The position numbers and the translations under genes are program-made. From Helianthus annuus (Eukaryota; Streptophyta; Magnoliopsida; Asterales; Asteraceae): 64,000 bases of DNA. The DNA lies in the NCBI RefSeq assembly GCF_002127325.2, contig NC_035448.2, positions 117,445,426-117,509,425 of the forward strand. The letters run 5' to 3'. Positions 1 to 11,056 of this stretch are shown piece by piece. Position 1 is the first letter of the stretch. Each line of letters opens with the position of its first letter. The notes under the pieces were generated by a model. The model searched no databases. It saw only the letters and a list, made by a program, of their open reading frames with translations, and had not been told where the DNA came from.

Positions 1-800
1 AGGATGCTTATCTTAATGTTAATTAATTGATCAAAGAGAGCGTTTTGGCATGACCGTACACTGATATGATTCTCTTACCCTCGAAACTCACAAAAAGAAT
101 GTCTGTAAATATTTATTTACTGCTTTCAGTCTTTAAATTTCGAAATACTCAAAAATACCAAAAAGATTTTAGGTGTGTTTTAATATAAACTTTCTAAAAG
201 CCAAAAAGGTTTTATTTCTATCTTATTTTCGATCGTACGATGTTGGATCTCGAGTCTTCGTTACCTGAAACCTGAACGAAAACCAAACTGACTAAATCTT
301 CATAAACGGTCGAAATTTCCAAGTTTTGAAAGTTAAAATCTGAAATTGATAAATTTATTAAACTTTCAAGCTGTCGGACGGTAGTTGATTGAAACATGGT
401 CATACGTGTGTCAATTGTTTATGCTAACTATATTCCAAGCAGTTGTTCTCATTACACGTTTAGATTTCTTGCATGTGCAGATTCTAAAGGCAAGGAGAAC
501 ATGGTCGATGACAAGCTTCGGAATGAAGACACGACGTGAAGGCACACAAATGATGAAGATGATCGAGTTGCCGCTGACCATCATCAACACCACAAGGATC
601 TCAAGTTATAAAGATCAAGTCGTTCACGAGCATAACTCAAGGGGGAGCTTATGTTAAGGGGGAGTTTGTCAACACACTTCCTATATGAAACTGGGAGTTT
701 GTTGATACACTTTCTGCTTTCAAGACGTGAAGACATTGAAGATCCTCCGACATAGAAGACATGAAAGGCGAATCTCGCGAGTAGCGTCCAAGGGGGAGTT
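1..800 (+). mobile_element. Copia element C, non-coding tail between pol and 3' LTR (partial)
   Basis: This stretch matches the post-pol tails of Copia A (about 44598-45396), D (about 25746-26677) and, reversed, E (about 53388-54252). Shared landmarks are the AGGATGCTTATC start, the CGATCGTACGATGTTGGA segment and several AAGGGGGAG purine tracts before the LTR. The element enters from the left, so gag, pol and the 5' LTR lie outside the window. Short ORFs here are not conserved and are not called as genes. Confidence 0.85.
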
Positions 801-1441
801 TGTTGATACATTATTTGTGGACGTGACTCGCGCAACGAGACTTGGTTGATGACACGACTTTCCTCCAACATATACATCAAAATCAAGAACAGGCCAAACC
901 ATCAAAAGATCATGAAAACTAGTCCATGGGCTGAATGCAAGACAATGAAACAAGATATCAATCAGTGGGCTTACAATGTTTTGGCGAAACACTCTTTGGG
1001 CCCAAGCCCAACATTGGCGAAACATGTGTATAGTTGACGAAACAAGTCTGTTTCGTCAACCACAACTCTGTTTCGTCGATATCAAATGTGATTCGTTGAG
1101 TTTGGTCTTGATTCGCCATGTATTATTCAGTTTCGTGGTGCTGTGACTATATATAGTCAGTCTGTGGATAAGAAAAGCAGACACACCGAACAAAAAAAGA
1201 GCACACAGTTGAGATTACAGAACACACACACACTGTGAGAGAGTTTGCAAAGTGAATTTGTAAACATTGAGCTTGTAACTGAACCTTTCATACGTATTAA
1301 TACAGAGGTGTTAATCGGTGAATATTGTGTGTCGTGTATTTGCGTGTTCTATCTCGGTTTGCCTTTCTGGTTGGATTCCGCACAACCGGGTTGGTTTGTA
1401 CACAAGGATTAGGCGACTAGATCCTCCTAGCCGGACCTACA
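801..1441 (+). repeat. 3' LTR of Copia element C
   Basis: The LTR starts TGTTGATACATT directly after the purine tract CAAGGGGGAGTT and ends CCGGACCTACA, so it has TG...CA termini. It is 641 bp long and clearly homologous to the LTRs of element A (36905-37531 and 45397-46030). It contains a TATATATAG-type promoter stretch near 1149 and several TTTCGTC / GACGAAA motifs typical of this LTR family. The following bases AAAGA would be the target duplication, but the 5' partner is outside the window. Confidence 0.88.
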
Positions 1442-2447
1442 AAAGATATTAAAAAACCTCATATCACTTAATATATTAACTATCTACATCCCCTAATCAA
1501 CAAGTAAAATTCTAACCAACACAATTTATGAATTAACAAAGATACATATAATTGTTTGCTATACTAATCAATAATTTAAGGTCCAATAAGTCACACTTAC
1601 TAATATTAATCTAAATTTTCCACTTCATCCCTTAGATTATAAGTACTTCACAATATGTGCACTAAGGTTTGAATTAATTTTGATAAAGCCCCAAACGTTA
1701 ATAATCAAATTAATCTAATTAGTATAATTATTTTATCATTTATTTGAATTATAATTTGGTTTTCTTTAAATTATTAGAACATTTACATTGGAGCATCTAT
1801 TCTATATAATATAGAAACAATAACAGAGGAAACAATAAAAACACCACAACATTGGAATCTCAATAATAGAGAAAAATATATAGAAAGTAAAGTATATAGA
1901 AAGTAAAGTATACCTCTATATTTAGAGGTTTATATTTAACCTTCGATATTTATATTATGGGTGTCTGTAGAAAAGAGAAAAAATAATTGTTTGTGAGTAA
2001 GAAATAGATACAAAAATAGAGTTGGGTGTGAGATGTTTTTTAAAAAATTAACAAAATATAGAGAAAGGTGTGTTTTTATATAGAAGGAGATTGTAGGATA
2101 TAGTCCAATGGGAATGCCCTTATAAAATTCTAATGAGTGGGCGCCCTATTTAGCTCCTCTCTCCTATAGTGCATTTGAATATTTACCTACTATACTGTTA
2201 ATATATATTAGCATGCCTTAAATTAATAATAATGGGTTCTTCTTCTTAAATACTTCAACTCAAGTTAAATTTTTGGTTATTAATCGAAAATCGATTAGAC
2301 ATCAGTTTTTTAAATACCTTAATCAAAAGTTTTAGTTATGGTTGTGCTTGTGGCTCAAAACTAAACTGAACAACAACTTGTGCACATCCTTAAAATCACC
2401 AACCGAAGTGTTGTGATTCCCGCTGCAACGCGCGGGCACCCCAGTAG
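1442..2447 (+). mobile_element. Helitron-like 3' portion, non-coding
   Basis: About 1 kb of AT-rich non-coding sequence ends in a GC-rich hairpin (stem CCCGC/GCGGG, 2419-2436), then eight bases, then GTAG followed by T. Plant Helitrons end in a short GC hairpin a few bases before CTRR and insert between A and T; here the last four bases are GTAG, one off CTAG. The flanking TATATATTAATGAACA matches the R-unit sequence at about 27901, which supports a real junction. The 5' end is not visible because Copia C lies to the left. No gene is seen in this stretch. Confidence 0.45.
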
Positions 2448-2466
2448 TATATATTAATGAACAAGA
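2448..2466 (+). repeat. R-unit left stub
   Basis: TATATATTAATGAACAAGA matches the R-unit copies near 27901 and 27948, with an internal deletion between two ATGAACA repeats. It is the left half of the R unit that continues at 11116, split by the large MULE-like insertion. Confidence 0.6.
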
Positions 2467-2475
2467 CTAAAATAA

Positions 2476-2545
2476 GAGTGTGCCTATTGGCACACCAAAC
2501 CCTAGCAAAAGTTAGGGTTTATCTACGCTGCGTTACGCAGCCTAT
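2476..2545 (+). repeat. Left terminal inverted repeat of the large MULE-like element
   Basis: It starts GAGTGTGCC just inside the left target duplication. GCACACCAA, TTAGGGTTTA and CTACGCTGCG occur here in the same order as in the reverse complement of 11040-11106. The repeat is imperfect, with short indels. Confidence 0.65.
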
Positions 2546-3251
2546 AAGGTAAACCCTAGACGCTGCGTATTGACCAATACGCAGCGTAGATAAACCATAG
2601 ATCTCAGTGCCTGATTACCAATCATTGCACAGAAAACAAGGTCCCTATACGCTGCGTATTGACCAATACGCAGCGTATACAAAACTGATGCTCATTTGGG
2701 GTCATTTTGGTAGGTTTGAAGTGTCAAATTTTTGCCAGGTTTCTATACGCTGCGTATTGACCAATACGCAGCGTATATAAACTTGGTAAAATTTGACACT
2801 TCATACCTGGAAACATTTTGTGTCAATTTCAGAAACATAAGGGACCATTATTGTAAATCCTGGAAACATCAGGGACCATTTATCTAAATTATCAAACATC
2901 AGGGACCATTTTTGTAATTTTATGAAACTTCAGGGACCATTTTTGTAATTTTATGAAACTTCAGGGACCATTTTTATAAAAAATGAAACACCAGGGACCA
3001 AAGTGTAAATATATATAAAATCAGAATAAAAGGGGGTCTTCTTTAAAGAACCGGCCCTTAGCATGAATCGAACTCGTGACCTTTCATTTAGAACCGTAAC
3101 GCCTTAACCAGTTTATCCTCCGTTCCGGAGCTGTTAGAACATGGAACTTAATTCTTATATGCAGTGACTACTAATACGCTGCGTATTGACCTATACGCAG
3201 CGTATACTGACAGTTAGTATACGCTGCGTATTGGTCAATACGCAGCGTATA
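2520..3251. repeat. Dispersed perfect palindromes (TACGCTGCGTATTG family), left group
   Basis: At least five palindromes built from TACGCTGCGTATTG and its complement, separated by only a few bases (ACCA or GGTC), occur at about 2560, 2648, 2743, 3174 and 3219. Each can form a hairpin of about 13 bp. The same motif returns at 5428-6032 and near the right end at 10885-11056, so it is a subterminal signature of this element. Confidence 0.85.
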
Positions 3252-4550
3252 AAGCCTTCTGAACTTTAAATTCACACAGAACCTGGAACTTAATTCTTAT
3301 ATTTTTTTTATTATTTAGTCGACGTCGTCCGTAAGGCGCGTACGGGCCTAACGAGCGTCGAAACTAAGCCCGTCGTTAAACGGACTTAGTTTCGACGCTC
3401 GTTAGGCCCGTACGCGCCTTACGGACGACGTCGACTAAATAATATTTTTTTTATTATTTAGTCGACGTCGTCCGTAAGGCGCGTACGGGCTTAACGAGCG
3501 TCGAAACTAAGCCCGTCGTTGCCCGTTAGGCCCGTACGCGCCTTACGGATGATAAATTTACAAAAATGGTCCCTGAGGTTTGATGTGTTTACAAAATTGG
3601 TCCCTGAGGTTTGATGAATTTACAAAAATGGTCCCTGGTGTTTCCAGGATTTAATAAAATGGTCCCTTGTGTTTCAGAAATTGACCAGGGACCATTTTTG
3701 TAAATCCTGGAAACACCAGGGACCATTTTTGTAAATTCATCAAACCTCAGGGACTAATTTTGTAAACACATCAAACCTCAGGGACCATTTTTGTAAATTT
3801 ATCATCCGTAAGGCGCGTACGGGCCTAACGGGCAACGACGGACTTAGTTTCGACGCTCGTTAGGCCCGTACGCGCCTTACGGACGACGTCGACTAAATAA
3901 TATTTTTTTTATTATTTAGTCGACGTCGTCCGTAAGGCGCGTACGGGCCTAACGAGCGTCGAAACTAAGCCCGTCGTTAAACGGACTTAGTTTCGACGCT
4001 CGTTAGGCCCGTACGCGCCTTACGGACGACGTCGACTAAATAATATTTTTTTTTATTATTTAGTCGACGTCGTCCGTAAGGCGCGTACGGGCCTAACGAG
4101 CGTCGAAACTAAGTCCGTCGTTGCCCGTTAGGCCCGTACGCGCCTTACGGATGATAAATTTACAAAAATGGTCCCTGAGGTTTGATGAATTTACAAAAAT
4201 GGTCCCTGGTGTTTCCAGGATTTAATAAAATGGTCCCTTGTGTTTCAGAAATTGACCAGGGACCATTTTTGTAAATCCTGGAAACACCAGGGACCATTTT
4301 TGTAAATTCATCAAACCTCAGGGACTAATTTTGTAAACACATCAAACCTCAGGGACCATTTTTGTAAATTTATCATCCGTAAGGCGCGTACGGGCCTAAC
4401 GGGCAACGACGGACTTAGTTTCGACGCTCGTTAGGCCCGTACGCGCCTTACGGACGACGTCGACTAAATAATATTTTTTTTTATTATTTAGTCGACGTCG
4501 TCCGTAAGGCGCGTACGGGCCTAACGAGCGTCGAAACTAAGCCCGTCGTT
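2645..4550 (+). repeat. Higher-order direct repeat, copy 1
   Basis: This segment recurs at about 5427-7335 with a constant offset of about 2,782 bp. It includes two TACGCTGCG palindromes, the tRNA-like stretch and the first part of the palindrome array. The copies differ by scattered single bases, for example CGCAGCGTA against CGCAACGTA near 5990. Confidence 0.8.
3055..3125 (-). other. tRNA-like / SINE-head-like segment, copy 1
   Basis: Read on the minus strand, the segment has an A-box-like TGGTTAAGGCG (3100-3110) and, about 24 bases further, a B-box-like GAGTTCGATTC (3065-3075). Order and spacing suit an internal RNA polymerase III promoter. The acceptor and anticodon stems do not pair well, so it is not a functional tRNA. 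It may be a tRNA-derived SINE head or a decayed tRNA copy captured by the element. Confidence 0.4.
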
Positions 4551-5426
4551 AAACGGACTTGGTTTCGACGCTCGTTAGGCCCGTACGCGCCTTACGGACG
4601 ACGTCGACTAAATAATATTTTTTTTTATTATTTAGTCGACGTCGTCCGTAAGGCGCGTACGGGCCTAACGAGCGTCGAAACTAAGTCCGTCGTTGCCCGT
4701 TAGGCCCGTACGCGCCTTACGGATGATAAATTTACAAAAATGGTCCCTGAGGTTTGATGAATTTACAAAAATGGTCCCTGGTGTTTCCAGGATTTAATAA
4801 AATGGTCCCTTGTGTTTCAGAAATTGACCAGGGACCATTTTTGTAAATCCTGGAAACACCAGGGACCATTTTTGTAAATTCATCAAACCTCAGGGACTAA
4901 TTTTGTAAACACATCAAACCTCCGGGACCATTTTTGTAAATTTATCATCCGTAAGGCGCGTACGGGCCTAACGGGCAACGACGGACTTAGTTTCGACGCT
5001 CGTTAGGCCCGTACGCGCCTTACGGACGACGTCGACTAAATAATATTTTTTTTATTATTTAGTCGACGTCGTCCGTAAGGCGCGTACGGGCCTAACGAGC
5101 GTCGAAACTAAGCCCGTCGTTAAACGGACTTAGTTTCGACGCTCGTTAGGCCCGTACGCGCCTTACGGTCGACTAAATAATATTTTTTTTATTATTTAGT
5201 CGACGTCGTCCGTAAGGCGCGTACGGGCCTAACGAGCGTCGAAACTAAGTCCGTCGTTGCCCGTTAGGCCCGTACGCGCCTTACGGATGATAAATTTACA
5301 AAAATGGTCCCTGAGGTTTGATGAATTTACAAAAATGGTCCCTGGTGTTTCCAGGATTTAATAAAATGGTCCCTTGTGTTTCAGAAGAAATTGACCAGGG
5401 ACCATTTTTGTAAATCCTGGAAACAC

Positions 5427-7335
5427 CTATACGCTGCGTATTGACCAATACGCAGCGTATACAAAACTGATGCTCATTTGGGGTCATTTTGGTAGGTTTG
5501 AAGTGTCAAATTTTTGCCAGGTTTCTATACGCTGCGTATTGACCAATACGCAGCGTATATAAACTTGGTAAAATTTGACACTTCATACCTGGAAACATTT
5601 TGTGTCAATTTCAGAAACATAAGGGACCATTATTGTAAATCCTGGAAACATCAGGGACCATTTATCTAAATTATCAAACATCAGGGACCATTTTTGTAAT
5701 TTTATGAAACTTCAGGGACCATTTTTGTAATTTTATGAAACTTCAGGGACCATTTTTATAAAAAATGAAACACCAGGGACCAAAGTGTAAATATATATAA
5801 AATCAGAATAAAAGGGGGTCTTCTTTAAAGAACCGGCCCTTAGCATGAATCGAACTCGTGACCTTTCATTTAGAACCGTAACGCCTTAACCAGTTTATCC
5901 TCCGTTCCGGAGCTGTTAGAACATGGAACTTAATTCTTATATGCAGTGACTACTAATACGCTGCGTATTGACCTATACGCAACGTATACTGACAGTTAGT
6001 ATACGCTGCGTATTGGTCAATACGCAGCGTATAAAGCCTTCTGAACTTTAAATTCACACAGAACCTGGAACTTAATTCTTATATTTTTTTTATTATTTAG
6101 TCGACGTCGTCCGTAAGGCGCGTACGGGCCTAACGAGCGTCGAAACTAAGCCCGTCGTTAAACGGACTTAGTTTCGACGCTCGTTAGGCCCGTACGCGCC
6201 TTACGGACGACGTCGACTAAATAATATTTTTTTTATTATTTAGTCGACGTCGTCCGTAAGGCGCGTACGGGCTTAACGAGCGTCGAAACTAAGCCCGTCG
6301 TTGCCCGTTAGGCCCGTACGCGCCTTACGGATGATAAATTTACAAAAATGGTCCCTGAGGTTTGATGTGTTTACAAAATTGGTCCCTGAGGTTTGATGAA
6401 TTTACAAAAATGGTCCCTGGTGTTTCCAGGATTTAATAAAATGGTCCCTTGTGTTTCAGAAATTGACCAGGGACCATTTTTGTAAATCCTGGAAACACCA
6501 GGGACCATTTTTGTAAATTCATCAAACCTCAGGGACTAATTTTGTAAACACATCAAACCTCAGGGACCATTTTTGTAAATTTATCATCCGTAAGGCGCGT
6601 ACGGGCCTAACGGGCAACGACGGACTTAGTTTCGACGCTCGTTAGGCCCGTACGCGCCTTACGGACGACGTCGACTAAATAATATTTTTTTTATTATTTA
6701 GTCGACGTCGTCCGTAAGGCGCGTACGGGCCTAACGAGCGTCGAAACTAAGCCCGTCGTTAAACGGACTTAGTTTCGACGCTCGTTAGGCCCGTACGCGC
6801 CTTACGGACGACGTCGACTAAATAATATTTTTTTTTATTATTTAGTCGACGTCGTCCGTAAGGCGCGTACGGGCCTAACGAGCGTCGAAACTAAGTCCGT
6901 CGTTGCCCGTTAGGCCCGTACGCGCCTTACGGATGATAAATTTACAAAAATGGTCCCTGAGGTTTGATGAATTTACAAAAATGGTCCCTGGTGTTTCCAG
7001 GATTTAATAAAATGGTCCCTTGTGTTTCAGAAATTGACCAGGGACCATTTTTGTAAATCCTGGAAACACCAGGGACCATTTTTGTAAATTCATCAAACCT
7101 CAGGGACTAATTTTGTAAACACATCAAACCTCAGGGACCATTTTAGTAAATTTATCATCCGTAAGGCGCGTACGGGCCTAAAGGGCAACGACGGACTTAG
7201 TTTCGACGCTCGTTAGGCCCGTACGCGCCTTACGGACGACGTCGACTAAATAATATTTTTTTTATTATTTAGTCGACGTCGTCCGTAAGGCGCGTACGGG
7301 CCTAACGAGCGTCGAAACTAAGCCCGTCGTTAAAA
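5427..7335 (+). repeat. Higher-order direct repeat, copy 2
   Basis: Second copy of the 2645-4550 segment, offset by about 2,782 bp. It again includes the two leading palindromes, the tRNA-like segment and the array. Homology ends near 7335, where the array centre changes to a TTAAAATTTTAA core. Confidence 0.8.
5837..5907 (-). other. tRNA-like / SINE-head-like segment, copy 2
   Basis: Copy of the segment at 3055-3125, with the same A-box-like (5882-5892) and B-box-like (5847-5857) motifs. It was duplicated together with the surrounding 1.9 kb, so it is not an independent insertion. Confidence 0.4.
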
Positions 7336-8014
7336 TTTTAACGACGGGCTTAGTTTCGACGCTCGTTAGGCCCGTACGCGCCTTACGGACGACGTCGACT
7401 AAATAATATTTTTTTTATTATTTAGTCGACGTCATCCGTAAGGCGCGTACGGGCCTAACGGGCAACGACGGACTTAGTTTCTACGCTCGTTAGGCCCGTA
7501 CGCGCCTTACGGACGACGTCGACTAAATAATATTTTTTTTATTATTTAGTCGACGTCATCCGTAAGGCGCGTACGGGCCTAACGGGCAACGACGGACTTA
7601 GTTTCGACGCTCGTTAGGCCCGTACGCGCCTTACGGACGACGTCGACTAAATAATATTTTTTTTATTATTTAGTCTACGTCGTCCGTAAGGCGCGTACGG
7701 GCCTAACGGGCAACGACGGACCTAGTTTCGACGCTCGTTAGGCCCGTACGCGCCTTACGGTCGACGTCGACTAAATAATATTTTTTTTATTATTTAGTCG
7801 ACGTCGTCCGTAAGGCGCGTACGGGCCTAACGAGCGTCGAAACTAAGTCCGTAACGACAAAACACTTTAAATAACCTGCCAGAATTTTTTATAACCTGCC
7901 TGAATTTCAAAATATAACATTTCAAAATATGTGAAACTGTTTACACCGAAGTTTGATATATACATAACAAAATACATTACAAAGTTTGTACATACATAAC
8001 AAAATGATAAAATA

Positions 8015-8671
8015 CTACTGCTGCTGCTCCTGATGCTGCTGCTGCTGCTCCTGATGCTGCTGCTCCTGATGCTGCTGCTGCTGCCGCTGATGCTGATCCC
8101 AGTCCGCATCCGCAATGAAGGGTAGTGGAGGTAACCCGTCATGCTGTCGCTGCTGCTGCAGCGCCGCAGCCACCCACTCTAACAAATAATTGTTTCTCTC
8201 AACGTTTCGAAGCAGCCGCTCATGTGACGGGTCAGGACCGGGCATAACATGGCGTGGGAACTGGGGCGCCCCGGGTGGTCCACGCGGCTGTGGTGGCCGC
8301 GGAAGAACGGCGGCCGGGTCATGCGGCTCCGGCGGCTCCGGATCCCGCGGGGGATAAATCAGAGGGAACTCTTCTGGCAGTTCCTTAAGCTGGTATTGCG
8401 TGCCGTCCAGATTCTTTAACCGCTTCCCGCATGGAAAGTCTTTGGTAATATGCATCCCGTTTATTGTGTTCATCCCCATCCGCTTTGGCTGTGCCGCCGG
8501 GCCTACACGGCCGCGGTCGTTCTCCGGATGATAGCCCAACGAATGGGCTATCTTGGTCACGTAAGCGCCGCCGAATAGCATTCCGCGCTCCTGTCGATGA
8601 TGCGCGGAGGCGAAATACTGCGCCAACCCGTAGGCGAGAGCGCACGGCCTCTTGTATAAGAGGCAATACAA
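8015..8671 (-). CDS. Transposon-associated protein, C-terminal part, with Gln/His-rich tail
   Basis: A 218-codon ORF; the same frame stays open upstream to about 8732, so an upstream exon or lost N terminus is likely. The first 60 residues carry YCLLYKRPCALAYGLAQYF and RGMLFGGAYVTKIAHSLG, which resemble uncharacterised transposon-associated proteins common in plants (family recalled, not searched). The middle is rich in proline with PEPPEPHDP and PRPPQPRGPPG. The end is a Q/H-rich repeat made by a CTG/CTC microsatellite at 8015-8095. The segment is GC-rich compared with its surroundings, which may mean a different origin. It lies in the large MULE-like element on the same strand as the ORF at 9992-10654; the two may be exons of one transcript. 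Function unknown. Confidence 0.5.
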   Translation of the reverse strand: MYCLLYKRPCALAYGLAQYFASAHHRQERGMLFGGAYVTKIAHSLGYHPENDRGRVGPAAQPKRMGMNTINGMHITKDFPCGKRLKNLDGTQYQLKELPEEFPLIYPPRDPEPPEPHDPAAVLPRPPQPRGPPGAPQFPRHVMPGPDPSHERLLRNVERNNYLLEWVAAALQQQRQHDGLPPLPFIADADWDQHQRQQQQHQEQQHQEQQQQHQEQQQ

Positions 8672-8819
8672 AAAGAATAAGTCACCACTCGTACACCACT
8701 CCCGGCTTTTGTTTCGAGCAGTGATCGAAGTGGAAATCAGTTAGAGACATGAAACGCTAAAAAAGGTTACGTTAATAATAATATAATCGAAACTTCAGGG
8801 ACCATTTGTGTCAAAAAGA

Positions 8820-9017
<198 letters not shown>

Positions 9018-9035
9018 AATCGAAACTCATACTTC

Positions 9036-9480
9036 AGGTACTAAATTTTGTCAATTTTCGAAACTTTAGGGACCATTTTTTTCAATTTTAGAAACTTTAG
9101 GGACCATTTTTTTCAATTTTAGAAACTTTAGGGACCATTTTTTTCAATTTTAGAAACTTTAGGGACCATTTTTTTCAATTTTAGAAACTTTAGGGACCAT
9201 TTTTGTCAATTTTAGAAACTTTAGGGACCATTTTTTTCAATTTTAGAAACTTCAGGGACCATTTTTGTCAATTTTCGAAAGTTCAGGGACCATTTTTGCA
9301 ATTTTCGAAAGTTCAGGGACCATTTTTGTCAATTTTTGAAAGTTTAGGGACCATTTTTGTCCATTTTCGAAAGTTCAGGGACCATTTTGTCAATTTTTCA
9401 AAACTTCAGGGACTGTTTTGTCAATTTTTGGAAACTTCAGGGACTATTTTCGTAAAATTTGAAACTTCAGGGACTTTTTT
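9036..9480 (+). repeat. Tandem array of a 32-bp unit (GGGACCATTTTT family)
   Basis: About 14 head-to-tail units built around GAAACTTTAGGGACCATTTT, TCAATTTT and a spacer. Units drift from left to right (TTTAGG to TTCAGG). GGGACCATTTTTGTAA also occurs in the foldback array and at 2838-3000, so one motif family has been amplified in several ways inside this element. Confidence 0.92.
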
Positions 9481-9565
9481 TTGTTTTTGGCACTTAACTG
9501 GACTAACTGAGTTCTCTAACTCAGTTAGTGGTCCCTTGTATTAAATGCTAACCTAGTTAGGATAT

Positions 9566-9653
9566 AACTATGATTTAACTAACTAAGTTAGGTTTAAACT
9601 AACCATTTTAACTATGATTTAACTAACTAAGTTAGGTTTAAACTAACCATTTT
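9566..9653 (+). repeat. Tandem duplication of a 44-bp unit
   Basis: Two direct copies of a unit beginning AACTATGATTTAACTAACTA, at 9566 and 9610. A related inverted motif, AACTGAGTT/AACTCAGTT, lies just upstream near 9500-9530. Confidence 0.85.
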
Positions 9654-9831
9654 AACTAAAAATCAATTTCATGATTCTTTTATTTATTTACAATACTAAT
9701 TTATTTAAAATATTTTTTATTAATTTATTTATTTAGAAAAGAAAAATAAATTGTTTATTAACTTAACTTTCTTAACTTGTTTATTTACTAAATCTTATAA
9801 TTATTTTGTTAATTAATTATAATATTTTTAA

Positions 9832-9841
9832 CAACAACAAC

Positions 9842-9878
<37 letters not shown>

Positions 9879-9988
9879 TTTATAATTAAAGTATTTTAAC
9901 AATAATAATAATTATTATAATTATATTATTTTTAACTATAATAATAATAATAATAACAATTATAATTATAATAATAATAACAATAATT
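9832..9988. repeat. AAT/AAC-rich microsatellite
   Basis: Interrupted AAC and AAT trinucleotides, with ATT in the middle. The stretch directly follows the ORF at 9992-10654 on the minus strand and could be intron sequence there. No gene is seen in 9654-9831 either; that part is plain AT-rich DNA. Confidence 0.85.
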
Positions 9989-9991
9989 ATT

Positions 9992-10654
9992 TTAATGTGA
10001 TACCTCATTTACTTGAAATGGATTGCTCGGGGTAGATGGTTCATAAAGTGATGTGTTACGGGACTCATAACCATATCCAACTTCATCCCTAGATCTGTCG
10101 TATACACTGTAACCACCGTCACCCCCATATCTATCGTATCCACCGTAGCCCCCATATCCACTGTAACCACCTTCACCCCCGTATCCACCATCACCACCGT
10201 ATCCACTGTAACTTCCGTATCCACCTTCGTCCCCGTATACCCCATAACCCGGATACGATGGCTGCGACGGGTAATATGGTTCATCAACAGGTGCATTCTC
10301 AGCACCGTATCCACTTTGTTGCACGTACAGAGATTCATACCCGTATCCGTAATCTGGACACACTTGATGCACCGGATAATTTGGTTCATCAACAGGTGCA
10401 TTCTCAGCACCGTATCCACTTTGTTGCACGTACGGAGATTCATACCCGTATCCGTAATCTGGACACACTTGATGCACCGGGTAATTTGGTTCATCAACAG
10501 GTGGAGTGAGAGTCTTGTTCAAGTCTGGCAACTGTGTTTCTTGATCAACAGGGACTCCAGACACAACCTCCTCCTCCTCATTGACAGCATTTGATCCCCA
10601 TGTGTTGTTAGAATAGCGATTACCGAAATAATTATCCTTCCAAAATGATGACAT
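9992..10654 (-). CDS. Gly/Tyr-rich repetitive protein of the MULE-like element
   Basis: A 220-codon ORF with a clear ATG at 10654. The N terminus (MSSFWKDNYFGNRYSNN) is followed by two nearly identical 35-residue tandem units (APVDEPNYPVHQVCPDYGYG and onward) at about residues 50-125, then a long low-complexity part with repeated GGYGGYGGYG-type steps. There is no membrane segment or known catalytic motif. The last codons AATGAG are followed by GTATCAC, a possible splice donor, so the stop at 9992 may lie in an intron and the real transcript could continue towards 8671. Extended Gly/Tyr repeats suggest a disordered protein. Function unknown. Confidence 0.5.
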   Translation of the reverse strand: MSSFWKDNYFGNRYSNNTWGSNAVNEEEEVVSGVPVDQETQLPDLNKTLTPPVDEPNYPVHQVCPDYGYGYESPYVQQSGYGAENAPVDEPNYPVHQVCPDYGYGYESLYVQQSGYGAENAPVDEPYYPSQPSYPGYGVYGDEGGYGSYSGYGGDGGYGGEGGYSGYGGYGGYDRYGGDGGYSVYDRSRDEVGYGYESRNTSLYEPSTPSNPFQVNEVSH

Positions 10655-10884
10655 TTTAACAAGGTTGAACCAAAAACAAACAATTTACTTAAGAAGAAGA
10701 TGAAAAGGAAAGCAAAGTATATGAAAAGGAAAGCAAAGTATATGTCGGATGATGGGTAACAGACATGAATGGAGGGATAAATAGACTTTCATCTGGCATG
10801 TCAATACGCACCGTATTGATCCCTACTCACCGTATTACTTTATTCACGTGCCCTGGACAACATCGTATCAGGTCAAATCAGTCT

Positions 10885-11056
10885 GCCAATACGCAGCGTA
10901 TTGATCAATACGCACCCTATGTAAGACTGATTTGACATGGTACGAGGTTTGACTGTCTGGTCGTGTACCTACCACTTATATACGCTGCGTATTGGTCAAT
11001 ACGCAGCGTATTCAGGTAACCCTATACGCTGCGTATTGACCAATACGCAGCGTATG
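10885..11056. repeat. TACGCTGCG palindromes, right group
   Basis: Three palindromes lie at about 10890, 10980 and 11022. The first is degenerate (one arm reads CAATACGCACCCTA); the others are perfect. Their position mirrors the left group at 2520-3251, giving the element symmetrical subterminal palindromes. Confidence 0.85.

Larger units (their letters stand above)
3305..7858. repeat. Large CpG-rich palindrome (foldback) array
   Basis: A roughly 68-bp arm, starting TTATTTAGTCGACGTCGTCC and running through GGCGCGTACGGGCC, recurs more than 20 times in alternating orientation. Neighbouring arms form palindromes of about 135 bp with a short AAACGG-type centre. Between some arms lie inverted pairs of a second motif, ACAAAAATGGTCCCTGAGG. 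Units repeat at about 570 bp. The arms are dense in CpG although the surroundings are AT-rich. Every stretch is self-complementary, so transcripts would fold into long hairpins. The region contains no gene. Confidence 0.9.

Noticed and set aside
3055..3125. Functional tRNA gene
   Set aside because: Box-like motifs are present but acceptor and anticodon stems do not pair.
9036..9480. Regular repeat-spacer look, CRISPR-like
   Set aside because: Spacers are not unique, units are head-to-tail, and the DNA is plant nuclear.
9203..9544. ORF with repeated QGPFLxIF-like residues
   Set aside because: It is produced by the 32-bp tandem array; no independent coding signal.
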